The notes beneath the pieces are model-generated. The model was not told where the DNA came from. It worked only from the letters and a program-made list of their open reading frames with translations, and made no database searches. The translations under genes and the position numbers were made by a program. Below, piece by piece: positions 38,301 through 44,815 of a stretch of 44,815 nt of DNA. Position 1 is the first letter of the stretch, and every line of letters begins with the position of its first letter. This DNA is from an uncultured Bacteroides sp. (GTDB taxonomy: Bacteria > Bacteroidota > Bacteroidia > Bacteroidales > Bacteroidaceae): contig CAMTPA010000019.1 of the NCBI GenBank assembly GCA_947074275.1, forward strand, positions 1 through 44,815, in the 5' to 3' direction.

Positions 38301-39905
38301 ATTATTGCTAAAACTCGCCATTCAATACCTGGTATTTCACTTATATCGCCTCCTCCACATCACGATATTTACTCAATCGAAGATTTAGCACAACTTATTT
38401 TCGATTTGAAAAATGTAAATCCAAAAGCTAAGATCAGTGTAAAACTGGTGGCTGAAAGTGGTGTAGGAACAATTGCAGCAGGTGTGGCTAAAGCAAAAGC
38501 TGATTTAATTGTTATCTCAGGTGCCGAAGGTGGTACAGGTGCTTCACCCGCTTCTTCAATCCGCTATGCAGGCGTTTCTCCTGAATTAGGATTGAGTGAA
38601 ACACAGCAAACATTAGTTCTCAACGGCTTACGTGGTCAAGTAATGTTGCAAGTTGATGGTCAATTAAAAACCGGACGTGACATTGTGCTAATGGCTATGC
38701 TTGGTGGTGAAGAATTTGGATTCGCAACATCTGCCTTGATTGTTTTAGGTTGTGTTATGATGCGTAAATGCCATATGAACACCTGTCCAGTTGGTGTAGC
38801 AACACAAAATGAGGAATTACGTAAACGATTCATTGGACGTAGTGAATATCTTGTAAATTTCTTCACATTCTTGGCACAAGAAGTTCGTGAATATTTAGCA
38901 GAAATAGGTGTTGAAAGATTAGATGACATCATTGGCAGAACAGATCTAATTGAGCGTAAATCAGAAGATAGTTGTGAAAAACATCATCTTATAGACTTCT
39001 CAAAACTGCTTACTCGCATTGACAATAATGCAGCTATCAGACACGTGACGGATCAAGACCACGGTATATCAAAAGTGAAAGACGTTGAAATTCTTCACGC
39101 AGCACAAGACGCTTTAGAAAATCAAAAAGAAATTTCATTGGAATATGCTATTGGCAACACAGATAGAGCCGTTGGTGCAATGCTTTCAGGAGCTATCGCA
39201 AGCAAATACGGTGAAAAAGGTCTACCTGAACATACTATAAATGTTAAGTTCAAGGGTTCTGCAGGTCAATCATTTGGTGCATTCTTAGCACCAGGGATAA
39301 ACTTCAAACTTGAAGGTGAAGCCAACGATTACTTAGGTAAAGGTTTAAGTGGCGGACGAATTTCAGTTTTGCCTCCTATCAGAAGTAATTTTGAAGCTGA
39401 AAATAACACGATTGCAGGTAACACATTACTATATGGTGCAACGAGTGGTGAAGTTTATATTAATGGACGCGTAGGTGAACGTTTTGCCGTGCGTAATTCG
39501 GGAGCAATTGTTGTTGTAGAGGGCGTTGGTGATCACTGCTGCGAATATATGACAGGTGGCCGTGTTGTAGTATTGGGCGATACAGGAAGAAACTTTGCTG
39601 CAGGTATGAGTGGTGGTGTAGCTTATGTATGGAATAAAAATGGAAACTTTGATTACTTCTGTAATATGGAGATGGTTGAGCTTTCTTTAATAGAAGAAGC
39701 AAGCTATCGCAAAGAGTTACACGAACTTATACGTCAACATTACCTGTATACAGGCTCAAAGCTTGCTCGTACTATGCTTGATGATTGGAATCGTTATGTA
39801 GATCAATTTATTCAAGTAGTACCTATTGAATACAAGAAGGTATTGCAAGAAGAACAAATGAAAAAGCTACAACAGAAAATTGCTGATATGCAGCGTGATT
39901 ACTAA
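35364..39905 (+). CDS. gltB: Glutamate synthase large subunit
   Basis: A 1513-residue GltB, normal length. It converts glutamine and 2-oxoglutarate to two glutamates. The N-terminal class II glutaminase has nucleophile C34 ([11 protein letters not shown]) after an inferred 33-residue propeptide. The central and FMN-binding synthase domains (about 480-1190) follow, with [3Fe-4S] ligands C1130, C1136 and C1141 ([15 protein letters not shown]). The C-terminal GXGXG beta-helix domain (about 1260-1490) is intact ([19 protein letters not shown]). It starts the rightward unit gltB-gltD-asnB, with 20-base gaps typical of an operon. Confidence 0.96.
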   Translation: MKKRELFNNNAKELQFQQPQQMGLYNAANEHDACGVGMIVNIHGQKSHEIVESALKVLENMQHRGAEGADNKTGDGAGIMLQIPHEFILLQGIPVPEKGKYATGLLFLPKNAQSQADILSIAIEEIEKEGLTLMHLRNVPTCPEILGESALSAEPDIKQVFVTGFTDSDTAERKLYLIRKKIENRIRESSIPSNKDFYIVSLSTKNIVYKGMLSSMQLRNYFPDLTNSYFTSGLALVHSRFSTNTFPTWGLAQPFRLLAHNGEINTVRGNRGWMEARESVLSSPALGDIKQIHPIVQPNMSDSASLDNVLEFLVMSGLSLPHAMAMLVPESFNEKNPISEELKAFYEYHSILMEPWDGPAALLFSDGRFAGGMLDRNGLRPARYLITKNDMMVVASEVGVMDFEPSDIKEKGRLQPGKIIMVDTEKGEVYYDGELKKQLADAKPYRAWLATNRIELDELKSGRKVSQSIPEYDKMLLAFGYSREDVEKIVTPMAATGAEPVHSMGNDSPLAILSDKPQLLYNYFRQQFAQVTNPPIDPIREELVMSLSEYIGAVGMNILTPNEGHCKMVRLNHPILNNAQLDILCNIRYKGFNTIKLPILFEAAKGKAGLQEAIIDLCKKAEESVNQGVNYIVLSDRNIDEKYAAIPSLLAVSAVHHYLISVGKRVQTALIVESGEIREVMHAALLLGFGASALNPYMAFAILDKQVANKEIQLDYATAEKNYIKAICKGLFKVMSKMGISTIRSYRGAKIFEAIGLSEELSKAYFGGLNSNIGGIRLDEIAKDAIAMHREGFAAADVSDILPNKGIYNFRKDGEEHAWNPETISTLQLATRLGSYKKFKEYTSLADNKKAPIFLRDFLTFKKSPISIDKVEPVESIMRRFVTGAMSYGSISKEAHEAMAIAMNKIHGRSNTGEGGEDAARFIPLEDGTSLRSAIKQVASGRFGVTAEYLVNADEIQIKVAQGAKPGEGGQLPGYKVDKIIAKTRHSIPGISLISPPPHHDIYSIEDLAQLIFDLKNVNPKAKISVKLVAESGVGTIAAGVAKAKADLIVISGAEGGTGASPASSIRYAGVSPELGLSETQQTLVLNGLRGQVMLQVDGQLKTGRDIVLMAMLGGEEFGFATSALIVLGCVMMRKCHMNTCPVGVATQNEELRKRFIGRSEYLVNFFTFLAQEVREYLAEIGVERLDDIIGRTDLIERKSEDSCEKHHLIDFSKLLTRIDNNAAIRHVTDQDHGISKVKDVEILHAAQDALENQKEISLEYAIGNTDRAVGAMLSGAIASKYGEKGLPEHTINVKFKGSAGQSFGAFLAPGINFKLEGEANDYLGKGLSGGRISVLPPIRSNFEAENNTIAGNTLLYGATSGEVYINGRVGERFAVRNSGAIVVVEGVGDHCCEYMTGGRVVVLGDTGRNFAAGMSGGVAYVWNKNGNFDYFCNMEMVELSLIEEASYRKELHELIRQHYLYTGSKLARTMLDDWNRYVDQFIQVVPIEYKKVLQEEQMKKLQQKIADMQRDY

Positions 39906-39925
39906 CCGATAAAAGAAAAAGAAAA

Positions 39926-41269
39926 ATGGGAGATTCAAAAGCATTTTTAAATATACACCGCCAGGAGGCCGGATATCGCCCCGTACACGAACGTATTACA
40001 GATTTTGGTGAAGTAGAACAAACACTTAATACGAACGATAGAAAATTACAAGCATCTCGCTGTATGGACTGTGGAGTTCCATTTTGTCATTGGGCTTGTC
40101 CAATAGGAAACAAACAACCTGAATGGCAAGATGCCATATATAGAGGAAAATGGCAAGAAGCCTATAAGATATTATCAGGCACGTGTGATTTCCCTGAATT
40201 TACAGGAAGAATATGCCCTGCATTATGTGAGAAAAGCTGTGTATTAAAACTATCGTGCGACGAACCTGTTACCATTCGTGAAAATGAAGCAGCAATTGTA
40301 GAAGTTGCTTTTCGTGAAGGCTATATCAAGCCAATTATACCTGAACGTAATGGAAAAAAAGTAGCAGTAATAGGTGCTGGTCCCGCTGGATTGGCAGCAG
40401 CTAACCAACTTAATCAAAAAGGGTATTTAGTTACTGTTTTCGATAAAGCAGAAGCACCTGGTGGCTTGCTTCGTTATGGTATTCCCAATTTCAAACTAAA
40501 CAAGAACATTATTGACCGTCGTATCAAATTGCTGAAAGCAGAGGGTATTCAATTTGAAATGGGAGTAAATATTGATTTGCAAAAGCTTCCTGATGGATTT
40601 GACGCATATTGTCTTTGTACAGGAGCAGAAACCCCACGTGATTTATCAATACCGGGACGCGATTTGAAAGGTATTTATTTTGCTCTTGATATGTTGGCTC
40701 AACAAAACAGAATCCTGGATGGTATTTCTTTTACGAAAGATCAATTAGTTAATGCAAAAGGCAAAAAAGTGTTAGTGATTGGTGGTGGTGATACTGGTTC
40801 TGATTGTATTGGAACAAGTGTGCGTCACGGTGCAACCAAAGTAACACAAATTGAAATTATGCCACAGCCTCCAGTTGGTCATAATCCTGCTACACCTTGG
40901 CCTCAATGGCCAGTGGTTCTTAAAACAACGTCAAGTCACGAAGAAGGTTGTACACGTCGTTGGTCATTAGCATCTAATCAGTTTATTGGAAAAAATGGCA
41001 AAGTAACTGGCGTAGAAGTAGAGGAAGTTGAATGGATACCAGCAACTGATGGTGGACGTATGACAATGAAACCAACAGGAAAAAAAGAAGTAATAGAAGC
41101 CGATATGGTTTTGCTCGCTATGGGATTCTTAAAACCAGAACAGCCTAAATATGCCGACAATGTATTCTTAGCAGGAGACGCATCAATGGGTGCAAGTTTG
41201 GTTGTGAAAGCAATTGCAGACGGACGCAAAGCAGCAAAACAAATTGACACATATCTAAAAAACAAGTAA
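39926..41269 (+). CDS. gltD: Glutamate synthase small subunit
   Basis: A 447-residue GltD. It oxidises NADPH with FAD and passes electrons to GltB. The N-terminal region carries two cysteine clusters, C46/C49/C54/C58 (CMDCGVPFCHWACP) and C97/C101/C105/C111, for two [4Fe-4S] centres. VAVIGAGPAGLAA (147-159) binds FAD and KVLVIGGGDTGSDC (about 278-291) binds NADPH. The C-terminal GDASMGASLVV segment is the second FAD contact. It begins 20 bases after gltB and ends 20 bases before asnB. Confidence 0.95.
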   Translation: MGDSKAFLNIHRQEAGYRPVHERITDFGEVEQTLNTNDRKLQASRCMDCGVPFCHWACPIGNKQPEWQDAIYRGKWQEAYKILSGTCDFPEFTGRICPALCEKSCVLKLSCDEPVTIRENEAAIVEVAFREGYIKPIIPERNGKKVAVIGAGPAGLAAANQLNQKGYLVTVFDKAEAPGGLLRYGIPNFKLNKNIIDRRIKLLKAEGIQFEMGVNIDLQKLPDGFDAYCLCTGAETPRDLSIPGRDLKGIYFALDMLAQQNRILDGISFTKDQLVNAKGKKVLVIGGGDTGSDCIGTSVRHGATKVTQIEIMPQPPVGHNPATPWPQWPVVLKTTSSHEEGCTRRWSLASNQFIGKNGKVTGVEVEEVEWIPATDGGRMTMKPTGKKEVIEADMVLLAMGFLKPEQPKYADNVFLAGDASMGASLVVKAIADGRKAAKQIDTYLKNK

Positions 41270-41289
41270 AACACTTAATATCAAATCTC

Positions 41290-42954
41290 ATGTGTGGAAT
41301 TGCAGGTATATTTAATATAAAAACGCAGACCTCCGAATTAAGGAAAAAAGCGTTGCGTATGGCTCAGAAAATTCGTCATCGTGGGCCAGATTGGAGCGGA
41401 ATCTATTGTGGCGGAAGTGCAATTTTAGCTCACGAACGCTTATCAATTGTAGATCCTAAGAGTGGTGGACAACCACTCTTCTCTCCCGACAGAAAGCAAA
41501 TATTAGCCGTAAATGGTGAAATTTATAATCATCGAGAAATACGCAATCGTTATGCGCAAAAATATCATTTCCAAACAGGTAGTGATTGTGAGGTAATATT
41601 GGCGTTGTACAAAGATAAAGGAATTGATTTCCTTGAGGAGCTTAGTGGAATTTTTGCTTTTGCGCTGTATGATGAAGAAAAAGATGAATTTCTAATCGCA
41701 AGAGACCCTATCGGTGTAATACCTTTGTATATCGGAAAAGATGCTGATGGAAAAGTTTATTTTGGTAGTGAATTAAAGGCACTCGAAGGTTTCTGTGAAT
41801 CGTATGAACCATTCTTACCAGGTCACTATTATCATAGCAAAGAAGGAGAAATGAAACGTTGGTACACACGTGATTGGATGACCTTTGATGCCGTAAAAGA
41901 CAATGATGCAAGTGTTGAAGCAATACACGATTCGCTTGAGGATGCAGTTCAAAGACAACTAATGAGTGACGTGCCTTATGGGGTGTTATTGAGTGGTGGT
42001 CTTGACTCTTCTGTCATCTCGGCCGTAGCCAAAAAATATGCAGCACGTCGCATTGAAAATGATGGCGCAAGTGATGCTTGGTGGCCACAATTACACTCTT
42101 TTGCAGTAGGATTGAAAGATGCGCCAGATTTGATAAAAGCACGCGAAGTGGCCAGCCACATTGGAACTGTTCATCACGAGATAAACTATACGATACAAGA
42201 AGGCATTGATGCTATCAGAGACGTTATTTACTTTATTGAAACGTATGATGTAACTACCGTACGAGCTTCTACTCCAATGTATCTTTTGGCTCGTGTGATA
42301 AAGTCGATGGGTATTAAAATGGTGTTGAGTGGTGAAGGTGCTGATGAAATTTTTGGCGGATACCTTTATTTCCATAAAGCTCCAAATGCTCAGGCATTTC
42401 ACGAAGAGACTGTTCGTAAATTGTCAAAACTTCATTTGTACGATTGCTTAAGAGCTAACAAAAGTCTTTCGGCGTGGGGAGTTGAAGGTCGTGTTCCTTT
42501 CTTGGATAAAGAGTTCTTAGACGTTGCTATGCGCACGAATCCCGAAGCAAAAATGGCTCCGGGAAAAACAATTGAGAAGAAGATTGTTCGTGAAGCATTT
42601 GCTGATATGCTGCCAGAAAGCGTGGCATGGCGTCAAAAAGAGCAATTTAGTGATGGTGTGGGATATAGCTGGATTGATACATTGAAAGAGGTAACTTCTG
42701 CCGCTGTGTCCGACGAGCAAATGGCTAATGCAGCAGAGCGTTTCCCTATCAACACACCTATGAATAAAGAAGAATATTATTATCGCACCATTTTTGAAGA
42801 ACATTTCCCAAGCAGTAGTGCGGCTCTTTGTGTGCCAAGTGTGCCCAGCGTAGCTTGCTCTACTCCCGAGGCATTGGCGTGGGATGCTTCTTTCCAAGGA
42901 CAAAACGACCCAAGTGGTAGAGCTGTCAAAGGAGTTCACGATGAAGCGTATTAA
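41290..42954 (+). CDS. asnB: Asparagine synthase B (glutamine-hydrolysing)
   Basis: A 554-residue AsnB. The N-terminal class II glutaminase uses C2 (MCGIAGIFN) and includes VNGEIYNH (74-81). The synthetase domain has the PP-loop SGGLDSS (235-241), which activates aspartate as the AMP ester. Ammonia is channelled from the first domain. The length and the C-terminal tail rich in small residues match the family. It ends the gltB-gltD-asnB unit. A terminator follows 75 bases after the stop. Confidence 0.95.
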   Translation: MCGIAGIFNIKTQTSELRKKALRMAQKIRHRGPDWSGIYCGGSAILAHERLSIVDPKSGGQPLFSPDRKQILAVNGEIYNHREIRNRYAQKYHFQTGSDCEVILALYKDKGIDFLEELSGIFAFALYDEEKDEFLIARDPIGVIPLYIGKDADGKVYFGSELKALEGFCESYEPFLPGHYYHSKEGEMKRWYTRDWMTFDAVKDNDASVEAIHDSLEDAVQRQLMSDVPYGVLLSGGLDSSVISAVAKKYAARRIENDGASDAWWPQLHSFAVGLKDAPDLIKAREVASHIGTVHHEINYTIQEGIDAIRDVIYFIETYDVTTVRASTPMYLLARVIKSMGIKMVLSGEGADEIFGGYLYFHKAPNAQAFHEETVRKLSKLHLYDCLRANKSLSAWGVEGRVPFLDKEFLDVAMRTNPEAKMAPGKTIEKKIVREAFADMLPESVAWRQKEQFSDGVGYSWIDTLKEVTSAAVSDEQMANAAERFPINTPMNKEEYYYRTIFEEHFPSSSAALCVPSVPSVACSTPEALAWDASFQGQNDPSGRAVKGVHDEAY

Positions 42955-43028
42955 AATTGACAAACATAACAAGGTTATGCAAAGCATCAAGTAACTTATT
43001 AAGTTATTGATAAAATCCTTATTTAGCT

Positions 43029-43080
43029 AAACGGTATAATTACTACACTTGAAAAAGAGTAGTTTTTATACCGTTTTTTA
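43029..43080. terminator. Bidirectional terminator between asnB and the MscS-type gene
   Basis: AAACGGTATAA (43029-43039) pairs with 43066-43076 and ACTAC with GTAGT inside it; a T-run follows on the plus strand. It serves converging genes. Confidence 0.85.
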
Positions 43081-43111
43081 TATCATCAAATTTGCAAAAA
43101 CTTATTACTGA

Positions 43112-44278
43112 TTATTCTGAATATTGATACATTTTCAATTCAAATTTAGGAACCATTGCCATTAAATGATCGAAAATATCAGATTGAATGATTTCGAAAG
43201 CGTGCCACTCTTTGTTTTTCGAGAAAAAGTAAACCATAATAGGCACACCATATTCATTCGCTTGAAGTTGACTAATAATTAAGTCGCAATCTTGATTGAC
43301 CACAGGCAAGCTGCGAAGATAGCTTTCAATATAAACACGAAATATTTGTATATTGACTGGAGTTACACCATCATCGGGTTTATAATCGGCAAGCAGTGGA
43401 ATGTCTTTTTTCAAACCATCTATCATATCGGGTGTACAAAACTTTATTGTATTCAAATCGATAATAATATTCTTTGATACTCTTCGCCCACCCGACTCTT
43501 CCATTCCACGCCAGTTTTGAAAAGGTGTATTTACTAAATCAACAGGCGGAACCGTTGAAATAGTATTATCCCAGTTTCTTACTTTTACAGTGTTGAGAGT
43601 GATTTCCTCGACTGTACCATTGGCTGCACCCGATGGAAGTTGTATCCAGTCACCAAGCTTTAGCATATTGTTTGCCGAAAGTTGTATACCTGCAACAAAA
43701 CCTAATATCGTATCTTTGAATACCAACATCAGAATAGCAGCCGAGGCACCAAGTCCTGTTAGCAAACCTGCTGGAGATTTCCCTACAAGAATGGATATGA
43801 TAATGATGCCACCTATAAAAAATACGATAACTTGCACCACTTGCATAAACCCTTTCAAAGGCTTGTCCTTCATACTGTCTTTGCTCTGATAAATATCGAG
43901 AAGCATCAATAAAAACCCATTTATCGTGAGCAGTATCATCACGATGATATAGATTACACAAATTTTTTGTGATATAACCAACAGTTTTTTACCGTGTATA
44001 AACGCAATAGGCAAAAGAAAATAGATTAGAATACCCGGAATCAAATGTATAAAGTTTTTTACCACACGTCGTTTCATTAAGAGTGTATTCCAAACGTGTG
44101 GTCTCTTTTCAGTATACCGTTTCATACTTCCCACAAATATAGCTTGAAATAGAAAGTCAAGCCCAAATGCAACCAATATTATCAAAACTGCAATAATTGT
44201 TTCGTCAAACATATTTGCAATCTTTGGTTTTACTCCCCAATCTACAAGGATACCATTCATCCATTTACCTAAATCCAT
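43112..44278 (-). CDS. MscS-family mechanosensitive ion channel
   Basis: A 388-residue inner-membrane protein resembling the larger MscS relatives (YbdG/MscM-like). About five hydrophobic segments lie in the first 200 residues. GLGASAAILMLVFKDTILGF (about 173-192) is the pore-lining TM3, and AGIQLSANNMLKLGDWIQL leads into the beta domain, with the usual VEEITLNTVKVRNWDN. A C-terminal alpha/beta domain of about 130 residues follows. Such channels open on hypo-osmotic shock. The ATG at 44278 was chosen; an in-frame GTG at 44305 would add nine residues. It is a single-gene unit converging with asnB. Confidence 0.88.
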   Translation of the reverse strand: MDLGKWMNGILVDWGVKPKIANMFDETIIAVLIILVAFGLDFLFQAIFVGSMKRYTEKRPHVWNTLLMKRRVVKNFIHLIPGILIYFLLPIAFIHGKKLLVISQKICVIYIIVMILLTINGFLLMLLDIYQSKDSMKDKPLKGFMQVVQVIVFFIGGIIIISILVGKSPAGLLTGLGASAAILMLVFKDTILGFVAGIQLSANNMLKLGDWIQLPSGAANGTVEEITLNTVKVRNWDNTISTVPPVDLVNTPFQNWRGMEESGGRRVSKNIIIDLNTIKFCTPDMIDGLKKDIPLLADYKPDDGVTPVNIQIFRVYIESYLRSLPVVNQDCDLIISQLQANEYGVPIMVYFFSKNKEWHAFEIIQSDIFDHLMAMVPKFELKMYQYSE

Positions 44279-44358
44279 AATTCGTATTTTTTCTTTTACT
44301 AACACATAAAAGGATATTTGGTTTAATTACAAACGAACCATTTTGGGATAGAACTAAA

Positions 44359-44394
44359 AATGCCGCAAGCAACATTTAAGTCGCTCACGGCATT
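44359..44394 (-). terminator. Terminator of the right-edge gene
   Basis: AATGCCG (44359-44365) pairs with CGGCATT (44388-44394), with AGC/GCT pairing inside. On the minus strand TTTTTAG follows. It lies 31 bases after the stop of the gene ending at 44426. Confidence 0.75.
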
Positions 44395-44425
44395 CGGTCA
44401 GAAATGGTATATTAAGATCGAATTA

Positions 44426-44815
44426 TTATTCTGATACAAGTTCCCAAGGTCCCCACTCGTCTCTTCCAGGATATTCTCCTACCGAAGCATACCACTTGTT
44501 TTTATAAGTTTTACCTTCATAAATCACAAATGTTCCTGGGATAGGATAAGTCGCTTCCATATCATATTCTAATGCTTTATCTGGTGTTGATCCTTCACCA
44601 TTTTCCAATATTAACTCCCAAGGACCATTAGGGTTTCCGGGTATCTCTCCAGGATTTACCCACCATTTACTACGGTATTTCTTACCTTGATAAGTCACAA
44701 TTGTACCCGCAGTGGGATATGTTTGAGTAACGTTATATTCTTGAACAGAACCATCGTTTTCACCGTTGTTGCCTGTGTCGCCGCCGTTGTTGCCTGTGTC
44801 ACCACCGTTGTTGCC
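44426..44815 (-). CDS. C-terminal part of a protein with two CBM5/12-like repeats (5' end outside window)
   Basis: The frame is open to the window edge, giving the last 129 residues. A Gly/Asn-rich linker of GNNGGDT units comes first, then two repeats of about 50 residues: one with IVTYQGKKYRSKWW and GPWELI, and one with FVIYEGKTYKNKWY and WGPWELV. The Y-x-GK-x-Y-x-x-KW(W/Y) ... PG ... WEL pattern fits CBM5/12-type chitin/cellulose-binding modules, common at the end of secreted glycosidases. The protein is therefore probably exported, with a catalytic or anchoring part beyond the window; the enzyme type cannot be known. A GTG at 44698 is an internal codon, not the start. Confidence 0.75.
   Translation of the reverse strand, partial: GNNGGDTGNNGGDTGNNGENDGSVQEYNVTQTYPTAGTIVTYQGKKYRSKWWVNPGEIPGNPNGPWELILENGEGSTPDKALEYDMEATYPIPGTFVIYEGKTYKNKWYASVGEYPGRDEWGPWELVSE
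44761..44815. repeat. 21-base tandem repeat encoding GNNGGDT linker
   Basis: Two full 21-base units (44761-44781, 44782-44802) and a partial one running off the window. The units are almost identical and richer in G+C than the surroundings. They encode GNNGGDT on the minus strand. Confidence 0.85.

Noticed and set aside
44761..44815. CRISPR array at the right edge
   Set aside because: The 21-base units are contiguous, without spacers, and are in frame as a protein linker.

Overview
The window looks like chromosomal DNA from an AT-rich member of the Bacteroidota, most likely Bacteroidales. Three things point there. Most promoters I can place match the Bacteroidota -7 box TAnnTTTG, several with a TTTG or TTG about 20 bases upstream. 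The gene content includes the moxR-DUF58-bat operon, the short AMP nucleosidase, a roughly 625-residue amidophosphoribosyltransferase form and a eukaryote/archaeal-type ProRS. Strong hairpin terminators are common. I cannot name the genus. I see no phage, insertion sequence, integrase or CRISPR array; apart from one possible secreted carbohydrate-binding protein at the right edge this is core genome.

Left part (1-17.5 kb). A tRNA-Arg(UCU) with mispaired stems is followed by a solitary HsdR-N-like nuclease-fold gene (minus strand) divergent from amn-holA. A 718-base AT-rich gap rich in ACAATT palindromes precedes an HTH regulator and the dihydroorotate dehydrogenase pair pyrK-pyrD. Then come trmD (minus), ligA, dapA, a small PH-like membrane protein (minus), proS, gyrA with a downstream TPR exported protein, a double universal stress protein (minus) and a small HTH protein (minus).

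Middle (17.6-26.2 kb). One minus-strand operon runs moxR, DUF58, a conserved membrane gene, batA, batB, batC, batD, batE. It encodes a MoxR AAA+ ATPase, three VWA/DUF58-type proteins, TPR proteins and large envelope proteins, and is closed by a terminator near 17.6 kb.

Right part (26.5-43 kb). This is a cluster of glutamine-consuming enzymes read outward from a divergent promoter region at 34.8-35.36 kb. Leftward: glmS, a divergent purF-type gene, carA, carB. Rightward: gltB, gltD, asnB. Five different glutamine-amidotransferase enzymes plus glutamate synthase sit together, covering amino sugar, purine, pyrimidine/arginine, glutamate and asparagine nitrogen flow. pyrK-pyrD at 4-5.6 kb is a second pyrimidine locus. 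The window ends with an MscS-family channel (minus) and the C-terminal end of a gene with two CBM5/12-like repeats behind a Gly/Asn-rich linker.

I found no clearly new multi-gene system. The points most worth a second look are the defective-looking tRNA-Arg, the palindrome cluster before the HTH/pyrKD genes, the mirrored 8-base repeat array between purF and carA, the divergent PurF, and the inverted repeat over the gyrA start site.
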